From assembly GCA_016169945.1 (NCBI GenBank), contig JADLSH010000114.1, positions 2,206,001 through 2,270,000 on the forward strand: a stretch of DNA of 64,000 nt, given 5' to 3'. This document shows positions 38,329 to 60,239 of this stretch, piece by piece (position 1 is the stretch's first letter; every line of letters starts with the position of its first letter). Under the pieces are notes generated by a model, which saw only the letters and a list, made by a program, of their open reading frames with translations, was not told the DNA's origin and made no database searches. This DNA comes from Trachythela sp. YZ-2020 (Eukaryota; Cnidaria; Anthozoa; Malacalcyonacea; Clavulariidae). A program made the translations under genes and the position numbers.

Positions 38329-39801
38329 ACATGTATTTTTAAGTTGAATTACACACTAATACATATTACTAAGTTCAAGCATGGAACCAGAATCAATTGG
38401 AAATCTGAAAAATCAGGGTTGTGGCTGGAATGTAGTGCACCCCATGGGGTTGCTATCCTATATTTTGAGAACTTCCAAATGTACACAGTAAAAACAAATT
38501 GGTTAAAATGACCAAAAAAAATGGTCGTTTGGATGCATCTGAGACAACCAGTTTAAATTGGTCGTTTTAACCAAAAAAGTAATTGGTCAAAATAACCAAT
38601 TATTTTTTGGTATATTTTTAAATATTATCATCATTCATTCATCAAAATATTTATTCAGGGAACCTTTATAAAATTAATAAATACATAATAGGCCCTTGCA
38701 GGAGGATCTAAAGGTTAGCCCTATTATTGATCCCCCGAAAAAAATATAGTAGCTAAAAAATTAGTATAGATTAGTTAACAATGCTGTAAGTGACATTTCT
38801 ATGGGCTATAACTGTGAAATATTAATTGTCACTGCTAATGAAAATTGTATGTGATTTCAGGTTTGGTAGAACACAAAAAGAAAAGGTGGACCGCACCAAA
38901 TTGATCTGTGTTTGGCTCTTGTATATAGGAAGTCCAAGCAATAAGCAAGCACAAATCTGGTAGGGATGTCATTTTATCTGTGTGCAATTACCAAATATAT
39001 TTCATCTTGATATATTATAATTGTGCTAAACACAGGTATGTTTACTCCTGAAAGGCCTGAAAAGTGTTACGAATGAAATTTCTCATGGGAAAGCGAGCTA
39101 GGCTAGCCCTGGTAGCTATGCTTGCACCAACATAAACAGTCAGTATATATAATACCATATCAGGTTCTGCATAGAAATGATATTAGTATTATAGCACAAT
39201 ATACTGTATTATTACAAAAGAAGGATTGTTCCCTCTCATAGAAAGCTAAGTATTTTCCTTTGGCGATTGTATTAACATCAAAGCTAAATGAGTCAATATT
39301 TCATTAAGTATCAATTCATGAATCATCAACAATATTCATACCTTAACCTTGTGGCAGACAAACTTGTGTAGTTGTAGTCGTTTGTATTGTTTTAGACAGT
39401 TCGACTCGCTAGGACCACATATTATTTCAGATTTATTGCTTGAAATGATGATCTGTAAATACAAAGGCACATAGAAAGTTTTTAATCTCTATTAATAATA
39501 TATTCTTGGAGCCAAATGGAGCCAACGACAAACGTCAGCTAAAATTATACATGAAAACAATCGATTATATACTCTATATTTACACGCAAAATCTAAAAAT
39601 ATTTACATATTTTAACACTTACTTTCCAATTGATTGTTTGAATCTTCAAATATTGGAATGTTTCTTCGTATTTCGTTAAAATTTGCGGAAGATTTAGATG
39701 TATAAAGTTTTAAAGGGGCAGTGTCACCGTCTGGGCATCCTTTCTGCGCATACGAAAATTTGAAAAGTTTAGCCAAACTTTTCAAAGTTGAAAAATCCAA
39801 G

Positions 39802-42376
39802 ATGGCGTCTGTAGAAGGCAAGAGGCGTGGTGGTAAAAGGCGACATTCTGGCCGAAAGAAAGTATTTGTAAATAGAAAAGAAGCCATGAAAGCATGGGGC
39901 AAGACGCATACACGGATAAATCTTAGTAATATTATATTTGACTCGTGGTTAAAGTCGAAAATTGAAGCTGGATATGGTTGTTCTAGTGACAATGATTTTG
40001 CTGCTCACTTGCTCACTTTGGAATATCGAAGAAAGTAAGTGGCCTTGCATTATCTCTTGAAGTAAGTGGTAGTACAAGTATTTGTTCTTCCGATTTAAGA
40101 TCGGCTCTCGACACTCCAAGCAAACGTAAGCGAACAAGATCAACATCTCGATCAACACAACGAATTGAAACTGAGTCTGCGGAAATCATCAGTCAAGGTG
40201 AGAACAACATAATATTTTAAAGCATTTTGCTATAACGTACTCGGAGTAAATTTACCTTTGTTTTAATAGGACCACAAACTTCTACACCGTGTAAACAATT
40301 ACAATCTGAGGACTTGACACTTTTTCATTCTGATCGCGATTCTTCATTTAATAACAGGTAAGTTTAAAGTTGAAACAAGTTCTACGTTTTTATTCTATAA
40401 GAATAAGATTAAAACCTAAAATCATTGTTTTATTCAAGTGTAGAAAAATAAACAATTTCCTTATTTAAAGTTTTTGTGTTTATTTATACTCTTTAAAATG
40501 TAGTTTGGATAATTCACAAGTCCAAGACAAGAGTAAAGCAAACATATCTATTTTTTCTGATGATGAAGGCAATTCATCAGAAGATACAACTTCTGACGAA
40601 GAAAGGTATGTGTCTATGAATTTGACAGATGCAGTACAGCATGCCAAATATGCCCATATTTAAACAGATAATACTGTTAATAGTAATGTCTCAATCAATT
40701 CCAAATGTGCCCATCCCTAGGCATTTATGAGTTAAAGCATTTCAAATGCCCTATTTCACATTGGAATGAGTGTAGTGATTCACATGCAAGCCCCACATAG
40801 GGAATTTAAAATTGATGTAAATGCTAATAGTCAATTGGTGGGTGGAGGCACACTTGGAATTGATAGAGACATCACATGCGGTACTGTGGTATTTGTTTCT
40901 GGCTAGAGCTGTGCGCCGGAATGCAGGAGCCGGGGCTCCCGGCAAATTTTGCCGGAGTTGGGAAAACTCAGGCAAAAACTCCGGCAGACAAAATTATGAA
41001 AAATTATTTCATATTTCAATGAACATTTGGTAATGGAAAAGTTAAGTTGTTGAATGATTTGATTGTTTTCACTCTTAAACTAGGCGATTTATTAATTTTA
41101 TTTAATAATATATGGTTTCAACGAAAAAGGGTAAAAGAAACCTGCTTCCACTTTTAAATATGAAATTGCCTTCCTATTTCCTTTAAATTTTCCTTGCCGG
41201 AGCAAGAGAAAATAACCGGAGTTTGCATAGCACTATTTATGGCTGTGACAATTTTTTGTTTTTCCAGTTTACTCGAACTTTCCCATTCCGCCATTGAGGC
41301 TCTAAATGCGGAAGAAAAGCTGTCAGAGTCTGAGGAAGGGTAAGCATGCACTATATACCATATATGATTTTCAATTTCTCTAGGGACACATCAGATCTGG
41401 GTATGATATCATAAAGTGCATGGTATCTGGCCATATATATATGAAATATTAGAGACAACTTTCATTTCTTGTCCATTTCCCCTATTTTCTATTCTTGTAT
41501 CGGTCATTTTCAATATATTTTAATTTATATTTCCTTTTGCAGTGACTATGATCACCTATGCCAATCTGATGATGAAACTGCAGAAGGTCTGATATCAAAT
41601 AATGATGATGACACTTATGACAATACTGATGAAAACACAGTTCAATCGATTCCAAAAGATATTTCTCACGACCCAAGAGACCTCACCAGTTTGGAATATG
41701 GGCCACACCGTAAATTGAGCAGAGGGCATGATATCTACGCCCTTGAAAAGGAGTTTGGAATGGTAACTGAAAGAAAATGTATTTGTTCATTGGATTTGCT
41801 TTTGAATGTATTCACAAGCCGATGTCAGACACCTGGTTGTGTTAATGTTCCCGATGTAATGTGGGGACAACACTAGTTGTTAGCTGCACCTGTCAGTCTG
41901 GACACAATTTTAGATTTTGTTCATCACGAAGAATAAATGACATGTATGTTAATAATATTCAAGCTTCTGCAGCAGTGCTGCTTTCAGGACATAACTATGG
42001 CAGAATCAATCGTTTGGCTCAATTTATGAACTTGGCCTTTGAAACATGAATTGGGATGTGTAAATTACAACAAAACCCTATTAATTCCCCAAGCCATAAC
42101 CCAAGCCATAACCAGTTCAGGTGATGAAATGGTTACCAGGAAGTACAACCAAAGAACAAGGAAATGGGATATAAAAGCTGTGAAAGTTCTGAAAGATATG
42201 AATACATCCCAGTACTCATGTCCAAAATTTTGAGGAAAAGGCTAGATGATGTCACACAAACAATTCCTTCAAATGAAAGTGATCCTGCTATTATTTCCCC
42301 AACCATAGCCCATATTCCACCACCTCCCACAAAGGAAGCCATCCAAAGGAGGAGCAGATTTACCTCTGCAAATTAA
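39802..42376 (+). pseudogene. Kolobok-like transposase, internally deleted and frameshifted
   Basis: Exons with matching phases: 39802-40034, 40100-40197, 40270-40357, 40504-40605, 41268-41339, and 41543 onward. The start ATG at 39802 is the first in the transposon. The N-terminus is basic, with a W-x2-K...SDNDFAAHLL segment, an SKRKRTRS nuclear-signal-like stretch and a long acidic serine-rich linker. Then come CQTPGC, CTCQSGHNF and AAVLLSGHNYGRINRLAQFM, resembling the cysteine/GH region before the catalytic core of Kolobok transposases. Breaks: a one-base shift near 41866, a stop at 42047, and a shift near 42200. The piece at about 42085-42376 reads like the extreme C-terminus (DYEYIPVLM-type). 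No catalytic core fits between, so it appears deleted. It should be inactive. Confidence 0.7.
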
Positions 42377-42404
42377 TATAAATAATAAATATATAAAGTC
42401 TTAC

Positions 42405-42470
42405 CCAGGGCCGCTCAGAGAAATTTGGGGGTCCGGGGCAAAATCAACTTGGGGGCACTTATTATCAAAA
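42405..42470. repeat. Fragment of a G-rich hAT-like MITE end
   Basis: CAGGGCCGCTCAGAGAAATT followed by GGGGGTCCGGGGC resembles the end of the G-rich MITEs at 3829 and 30337. A matching second end was not found nearby. Confidence 0.35.
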
Positions 42471-42693
42471 TTAATTTTTAGAAATTCCTCAAACGAACAA
42501 TATACATTGTTTTTGACAATTGTATCTCTGATGGGGTTAAACCGACAATCAGTTGTCAATTAATGCAGGTATAAAGTTTATTTGTCAATTAATGCAGGTA
42601 TAAAGTTTATTGAAATGGACATAATGATGTATATTAGTTGTTAACATCCCTGTGAGCAAGTATTTACAGTATGTACAGTGCAAATGACCAATA

Positions 42694-43037
42694 CCGTAAA
42701 CCGGGGTGACTTTGAAAATTGGGCGACTTTGGGCACCTTTCAATTTTCTAAAATAAAATCTCCTATGTAACTTTTAGTTATATATACTTGTATAGATATA
42801 ATTATATATTTGTTTTATACTCTGTAATGTGCAGGTGAGCATCTTCCTATGGAACCTCGCGCAATATAAATTTAATTAATAATAATAATAATCTCTGCAG
42901 CACTGAATATAAAGTAAGGATGTGGTCAAAGTCACTCGATTTTTCAAAGTCTCCCCAGTTAAAATCTCTGAAGTACTGAATTTAAAGTAAGGAAGTGGTC
43001 AAAGTCACCCGATTTTCAAAGTCACCCCAGTTTACTG
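42694..43037. mobile_element. TA-flanked MITE, 344 bp
   Basis: The left end CCGTAAACCGGGGTGACTTT and the right-end complement CAGTAAACTGGGGTGACTTT are inverted, each flanked by TA (42692-42693, 43038-43039). The words AAAGTCACCC and GGTGACTTTG recur inside. Its right end lies one base beyond the TA that follows the stop codon of the minus-strand gene. Confidence 0.85.
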
Positions 43038-43039
43038 TA

Positions 43040-44583
43040 TCAGTGATCTCTATACCCCACATAAATACCAGTAATGGAAGGATATTGTTCTCTAATTCTT
43101 AGAACAACACAGGAAGGACAAACTCTTCTATTTCCTTTGCCGAGATAACCGTGGCGTGCCAAAATAAACTGTCTATATGCAGCCCTTCTGAATGCCCTTG
43201 TGCTGTTGTCTTCCTTGTCATTTCGAATATCGCTTGTATTTCGAATACACAGCTCCAGCACATCTGGATCAAGACATATTTTGACAAACCGAGAACCTAG
43301 TGTGATACATTTTTTTTGCTTACAACATTTATTTTCCACTTCTTGTGGCATTGGATGGCATTTCCCACATTTGCACCATTCTGGTACAGGTTCAATTGCA
43401 TTATTCTGTCCTGGATCAGGGATTTGTGACTGACTAGGCTGCTGGGATGGTTCAGCCCCTGGTTCTTGATCCATGTTCATAGAGAACTCACCCATGATGC
43501 TTTCGGCTTCACCCTCATTGGCATCATCAAGGTCATCTTCCTTGATCAGGAGGGTATCAATATAATCCATACTACCGATACCCCTGCGAAGACTGCGAAT
43601 TGCTAACTTTCTCACCATACTTGCATCTAGGGTATCTATAAAGTGCTAAAATAAATATATACATGATTAATTATATAATACCTAGCCAATAAACTAGCTT
43701 GTTTACAATGATTTAGTGCCCAACCCACATCTCAACCATAAACCTATATAAAACCCTTTTATTAATAGCATGTACACAGCATTGTTTCATTTGTTTGGTC
43801 TGCCAGTTCTAAGAAAAATAACTTTAGTCTTTACACTTATGATATGTAGAGCGGCAAGGTATTCTATATTTAATCCTATAAATACAGGTTCATTGAAGCG
43901 TGGAAGGACTATAGTCCGTTGATGGACTATAAAAGTCTTGGCGAACTTCAATTTCGATTGTGTCAACTTGTTCGATTTATAATAATTGTTTATAATAATT
44001 GTAGGCGTTTATACTGTATGTACTATATGCCATATAAATAAACTAATATAACCAGACAAGTTGTTTAGGAGCTAAGCCCTGTATAAAGTATTCCAAAATA
44101 AATAATTTTAACGTACATAATAAACCAAGTTACCTTCACATCGTTGTTTTCCTTTTCCCTTAGCGCATCCTCCGAGACAATAGGCTGATGAGAGAGGCGA
44201 AAACCTTGACTTGTAGTCCTACCACGACCACCGCGTTCCCTTCCCGTGTTCGCTGCATTTCCCTGTAAAAATTAAGACAATGCAACCATTATTCTCTCAT
44301 AACCAAAACAAAGTTGTAATAGTAAGGCATTCACTGTGCAAACTCACCTTATTTTGGCAAGGTTTAGCACGAGTACCGCACGGACATTCGGCAGAACACT
44401 CCATATTTTGACCCTTACAAGGACATCCTCTTGTGCTATTTTCTTTTCTCCTAGTGCTGCAAGAACTCTTGCACTTACAACTGTAAACCTAAGACGATAA
44501 TTTTTCAAAAATCATGTGGTTATGTATCGTATTACAAATATATGTAAATATATGCAAATTTAGCTTACCGTGGATGTCGACAT
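43040..44583 (-). CDS. CXC-cluster plus P2X7-tail (ballast)-like protein carried by the transposon
   Basis: Four exons in phase 0: 44583-44569, 44488-44348, 44262-44134 and 43645-43040, all with GT-AG borders, giving 296 residues with no break. Residues 6-52 form a cysteine cluster (CKCKSSC...GCPCKG...CSAECPCGTRAKPCQN), like CXC zinc-binding motifs. A basic Gly/Arg linker follows. Residues ~180-296 have W-CKCGKCHPMP...E-x-KCC...CITL, FVKICLDPDVLELC, RRAAYRQF and HGYLGKGNRRVCPSCVV-x-IREQYP. This pattern matches the cytosolic tail of P2X7 and the many related stand-alone metazoan proteins. There are no membrane segments. A DNA- or RNA-binding accessory role is possible but inferred. Confidence 0.8.
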
Positions 44584-45206
44584 GTTTTTTTCATCACTCG
44601 ACACTCGCTCTTTAAATGGCGAATTATGTAAGCCGAACGATTTACGACACTTTCTGATGTTTGCTATAGATACGCAGAAAGGATACGCAGACGGTGACAC
44701 TGCCCCTTTAATTCAACAAGATTTTTGAAAGGACTCGCTGTGAGAGCACGCTCGCTAAGCATCCTGGGTGCCCATATATGGCACGCGTCTGCATACCACT
44801 GAAGGCACTGATCTCAAATATCTGAACAGCCAGCATATAAGCAACAATGATCAGCAACGATAATCTCTGTCTTTCTGACGAAAACTCATTTCACGCCAGT
44901 CTCGGAGCCACAGTAAAATGCCAAATAATCGAGCCAGCGGGGCTAGCCCGGCTTATATGAACATGCCCTGATTCCAGGGGCTCATTATACAGGGGGGAGG
45001 GGAGTTCTTTGGGGGAGTATAGGGCATGTACCCCTTTCCAACCTCCAATGTAAGATAAGCCCATGAATAAGATAATTTTGACAGTAATCAATTAGTATAA
45101 TTGGTTGTGAATATGACCAATTTATTGTTAGTTTTGGAACATGTGGATTTTGCCTATTAATTTAGTCGCTGGGGCACTTGTGCCCAATAGGTTTCCGCAC
45201 CCAACA

Positions 45207-45380
45207 TTTGACCAATTTAGAATTGGATATTGATTTGACCAATTTAGAATTGGTTATTGATTTGACCAATTTAGAATTGGTTGCGGCTATGACCAATTTA
45301 GAATTGGTTGCGGATATGACCAATTTAGAATTGGTTGCGGATATGACCAATTTAGAATTGGTTGCAGATATGACCAATTA
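45207..45380. repeat. 27-bp tandem repeat with palindromic monomers
   Basis: About six copies of GACCAATTTAGAATTGGTTG plus a variable 7-base tail. Each monomer is a small palindrome (ACCAATT...AATTGGT). The same words occur at both ends of the TA-flanked element, so the array probably grew from its subterminal repeats. Confidence 0.9.
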
Positions 45381-45977
45381 AAATGGTTAATTTAATTTAA
45401 ATTGGTAGAAAATGCAACCAATTAATTGGTCATTTCAGAATAACCAATTCATGAATTGGTTAAAATGACCAATTCAAATTGGTTACAACCAATAAAAATT
45501 GGTCATTTTAAACAGTTTGTTTTTACTGTGTATGAATGCCTTGTCAATATCTTGGAAAGTCCAAGGGTACAGAATATATTAAAACTGTGAAAATGCATGT
45601 TCCAATGTGGCAATACATTTATATAGTTATTCAAACGAATTTACATATGTAACTTACCAAATAAGCTTGAATTTACGTTGCAAATATAGTATTTCATTTC
45701 CATGTGTTTATTTAATAACTAAAACTCAATATTATTTATTGATTAGTATTTATTTTTATTCCCCTCGATATATAAAGTACTGCAGTATTTACAAAAACTC
45801 ATTAATATTAGAATTTAGTTTATGTACCTATAACGTTCCCAGAGTTAAATAATAAATTTCCTGAGAGAAGGCTCCCTCTTTCACAGCGGCTAACACGATG
45901 TTTTAAATGAATTCATGAAAAATGAAATAAGACGATATGAATATGATGTCAGATATCCAGATATGAAATTTATGGGA

Positions 45978-46146
45978 TAATAATAACTACTTACTAACTG
46001 AGCGTGAGGTCTGTACGGTAAAATATCAAGCTGAGGTCTTGCTGTATTGACCGAGCGATAGCGAGGTCAATACAGCAAGACCGAGGCTTGATATTTTACC
46101 GTACAGACCGAACAGTCGAAGTTAGTAAGTTGTTTATTATATGGCA
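45978..46146. repeat. Near-perfect hairpin, arms ~75 bp
   Basis: GGTCTGTACGGTAAAATATC and AAGCTGAGGTCTTGCTGTATTGACC are repeated as complements after the loop GAGCGATAGCGA. Outer flanks ACTTACTAACT/AGTTAGTAAGT also pair. TATTATATGGCA at 46138 reappears inverted near 46708, so a larger ~750-bp element may run to about 46724. Confidence 0.8.
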
Positions 46147-46712
46147 TTTCAGACAACAAAAAACAATTCATTTTGCCAAAAATTGGTCACGCGAGGGCAA
46201 AGTACAAAGTCCGAAACTCAAAGCCGGTCATTTTCAAATGTCAAAATAATTTCAATGATACGAACTTGTCTTAGTTTTTTACAAATTTATCTAATCTTAG
46301 CTTAGTAAAACTACTCTACAGTACCATTTATAGAATAAAATATAAAATTAATAGAAAATATAGTGATATTGAGCTATCGGATCAAGGACAAAAACAACTT
46401 TGCATGTTCGAAAAAACAAAAATATTCTTGACTGTTTTAGTTAAAAAACATCGTAAAATTTACCTTAATATTTCGAGTTGAGCCAACAAAACTTGATTTT
46501 ATCCCTTGTAGTTATCCCTTTTCCGTATTTTGCGTTTATTTTTCATTGTTTTAAATTATTTTTAAGGATTTTTTAATGCTTTTATTGGTTTGAAATATGT
46601 TCAAGTCGTCGCAGGGCAATAAGAATACCGTATTGCTCGTGGGCAATACGGGAAAATCCTGCCTCGTCAGCGACCAATCAGATTGCGAGTTCACCAAAAC
46701 AAGCACTTGCCA

Positions 46713-46990
46713 TATAATAATAATCTTTATTGATCCATCTTAGGTATAAAAGTACAATGGATTTACAATTTTAATATGAATTAGGTTTTAACATATTTGG
46801 ACTAAATATTAGAATGTTATGTACAGGAATAAAAATCTAGAATATGTATAGATAAAATACAAGGAATGAACGTTTACGTCTTTCGGTTCGTGAAAAAATA
46901 TATAAATATTTCCAATATGTTCAATGGAGAACATAATTTATATTTTCCTTTCCATAAAAATGTGAACCGGAAAAGGCTGACTATAAACGT
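46713..46990 (-). repeat. Possible LINE 3' end fragment
   Basis: AATAATAATCTTTATTGATCC resembles the 3' terminal sequence of the LINE at 6020 (AATAATCTTTATTCATC). The rest is not recognisable, so only the end is supported. Confidence 0.35.
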
Positions 46991-47235
46991 TGACTACGAT
47001 CATGCTGTGGTTTATCAATATATGTAAGTTTCAATTAACACTGTTGATATAAAATATTAAATGTTGTGCGCTACTGCAATTCAGCACTTGTATGTAATAT
47101 AGGAAAGGAACTGTGCAAAAGCTAATGTTGAAAACAGACTGATTCTTGCCATCCTGACTTTTTTCTGTTTGAATATAAGGATTCCTATGTCATATTATAT
47201 ACCTATGCTTCATAGTATGTAACTTATGCACCAAT

Positions 47236-47501
47236 CATTGGAAGCCCCGCATCCCCCTACCCGGGACATGCCAGGAAATAGCGGGGATTTATTTGCAGAT
47301 TAGCCTACCTGTTATGTCTCGGTCCCGGGGCATTAGACAGCGTTAGCTATGTGTCATGATGGCCATGCAGGGGTTATGCATGGGCCAAATGTTTAGACTA
47401 GTAAGAATGCCACGTATAGCGGGGGATTAGAATGACTTAGGACACAACCTTTATCTAATGCCGGGTAGTTCCCCGGGTAGGGGATGCAGGGCTTTCCAAT
47501 G
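47236..47501. mobile_element. MITE, 266 bp, ~30-bp terminal inverted repeats
   Basis: CATTGGAAGCCCCGCATCCC at the left end and CATTGGAAAGCCCTGCATCC on the complement of the right end, both running into CTACCCGGG. The body is non-coding. Lies inside the outer element. Confidence 0.75.
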
Positions 47502-48435
47502 ACTAGTACATACTGAGTTTCGGCTATAATCAATAAGCATGTAACTTCCCGTGTTTCGGCTAAGCCCCCTCTCTCCAGCAAGCTCTCTTGGATAAGCCCC
47601 CCTCCTAATTTTGTCTGAAATAAACAACCAGAACAACCCCCCCCCCCCTTTCCAGGGAAAAAGGTGTTTGCACTGTATATAGTATTTACTATTTTCAGCA
47701 TTTTAATTTGGTTGGCGAGTTTAGGCGATTTAAGAGAAACTTTGCAAAGTTTCTCCGCGATTTAAGGCGATTTAAGGCGAGTTAGGGCGATTTAAGGCTA
47801 TTTGAGGCGAGTTAGGTCGATTTAAGGCGAGTTAAGATCCCAGAGCAGGCCTCATATACTGCGATAGTTTTTGGAAACAATGTGAGTAATGGAATTAAAC
47901 ACGGAATATTTTGTGCTAAATTTTAATTTATGATCAAACGTGTACATGTGTAACAGTTATACTTTTAAAGTTGAATTGCATGCACGAACAGTTTGCACAC
48001 AGTTTGCTTATTTGCTGTTACAGTCGCATGTTATTAAAATTACTATTACAGTGTTATTGCAATTATAATATACATCAAGTTAGTCGAGGAGACAGTACAT
48101 TTATTGTTCACATTGCGCATATTATTGTGGTCCACTAAAGATACTTATCAGTGCAGCTGTAGCCCTTGCAATTAAATGAGTGCAGTTTTCCACTTTAGTG
48201 TTAAGGCAGTTTTCCACTTCAAACGTGCATAACTTACAGTAGCTTACGTTTCTCTATGATACGGCTGTAGTGGAAAACAACCTTTATAGGCATCTTAAAA
48301 AGGCCGATTGTATTTGTATACCTATATCACAACTTGTGACTAATTCATTTGATCTGCATGGGGGAGTTCTGTGCAATAGCTAATAACATAGTTAAAATGT
48401 AAAAACTGACACCACTGCAAGAAATTACTGTATTT

Positions 48436-59312
<10,877 letters not shown>

Positions 59313-59399
59313 TACATAAAAAATAAATAAATTCGAATATGCTTGTAAACGATTCAACAAATATAATTCAATTTTTCGTTTGCCCATTGAAGCAAACAA

Positions 59400-60239
59400 G
59401 TAAGTGACTACTTATCCTAAATGACGAGTGTTAAGCTTGCTAAGTTAATACTATCCCAGAGGCGACGGCACGGAAGCGCCGTTCCGGATGTTGGTCGGGG
59501 GCGAGGGTACTAATTCTGCCTGGCTACCGTGAATTGAAACCGTCATATCTTAAGCTCTCTAATATGACATAGTTGTAAGTCCAGCTAAATGTTCTTGTTC
59601 CACTTTTCTGGACAACAACTGGCTTTTTCATGGCAGATGCATAAACGAAATAACCTTTGGAAAGCATTATAATACTGTTTTGTTAGAGAATCAGGTAGTA
59701 ACATGCAATTACATGAAGTATTGCTACATTTGAATGTCTATTAGTTCTGTTAATTTAGATTAGTTCAGTGACGATGACATATCAGTTTGGCATAATTATG
59801 ATTATGTTTAGTTGAGATTAGAGTTGCACTCAAAAGGACCTACTGGAAAGTACAAAAGCTAACCTGTTTGCTAAGTTTATTATGCTAACCTGTAATCTGA
59901 TTTATGGGAGAAACGGCATGTTTCTGAATATGTATGGTCCTTGTATAAAACTAAAATTATTTTCTGATTTTCCTTTGTGGGTGCTGTCATAAGATATGTA
60001 TTTTTCTGGGCTCGTTTTACTTGGCATATAAAAGGCACAAATAGACTTCATTTTTGGAGTAAATTGGCATTTCGGAGAAGAAACCCCCAAAACTGCTTTA
60101 TTTATTTTGAACTGATCTGAACTGACAAGAATGTAATTCTATAATATATAATTTATGTAGTTTTGCCCAGTAAAGGTGAAGTGCACAAGAACGCCAAAAG
60201 CATCACTCCGGTCATGCTGCCCCACCCAAAGAAAAATTA
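59400..60239. other. Region upstream of the asparaginase gene, no gene recognised
   Basis: Contains GGCACGGAAGCGCCG...GAGGGTACTAATTC at about 59467-59516, similar to sequence just inside the Helitron-like terminus. The rest is AT-rich, with no clear promoter element that I can assign. Confidence 0.4.

Larger units (their letters stand above)
39714..44707. mobile_element. Kolobok-like DNA transposon, 4994 bp, TTAA target duplications
   Basis: Terminal inverted repeats of about 37 bp start AGGGGCAGTGTCACCGTCT at both ends and differ at about three positions. TTAA lies immediately outside each end (39710-39713, 44708-44711). It carries two convergent spliced genes: a broken transposase (39802-42376, plus) and an intact CXC/P2X7-tail-like gene (44583-43040, minus). 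TTAA duplications occur in Kolobok and piggyBac. The GHNF...AAVLLSGHNYGRI protein motif favours Kolobok. A TA-flanked MITE (42694-43037) sits between the genes. Confidence 0.8.
38484..45530. mobile_element. TA-flanked (Tc1/mariner-type) element, host of the Kolobok-like insertion
   Basis: CACAGTAAAAACAAA begins the left end and the complement of the right end starts CACAGTAAAAACAAAC. Both are directly flanked by TA (38482-38483, 45531-45532), and subterminal AATTGGT/ACCAATT words fill both ends. After removing the inner 5 kb element, about 2.05 kb remain. No transposase is found, so it is non-autonomous. TA flanks suggest Tc1/mariner but are weak evidence alone. Confidence 0.7.
37815..47852. 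mobile_element. Outer inverted-repeat element of a nested stack (~10 kb)
   Basis: AGGCCTGCTCTGGGATCTTA at 37815 pairs exactly with its complement ending at 47852. CATATA is repeated directly outside both ends (37809-37814, 47853-47858). Both subterminal regions carry repeated GGCGATTTAA(GG) words (37860-37925, 47715-47840). Without the inner element it would be about 3 kb. No gene of its own is seen. Superfamily unassigned. Confidence 0.7.

Noticed and set aside
39714..44707. piggyBac element (because of TTAA duplications)
   Set aside because: Termini do not start with CCC and the GHNF...AAVLLSGHNYGRI motif is not piggyBac-like; Kolobok fits better, though a search would settle it.
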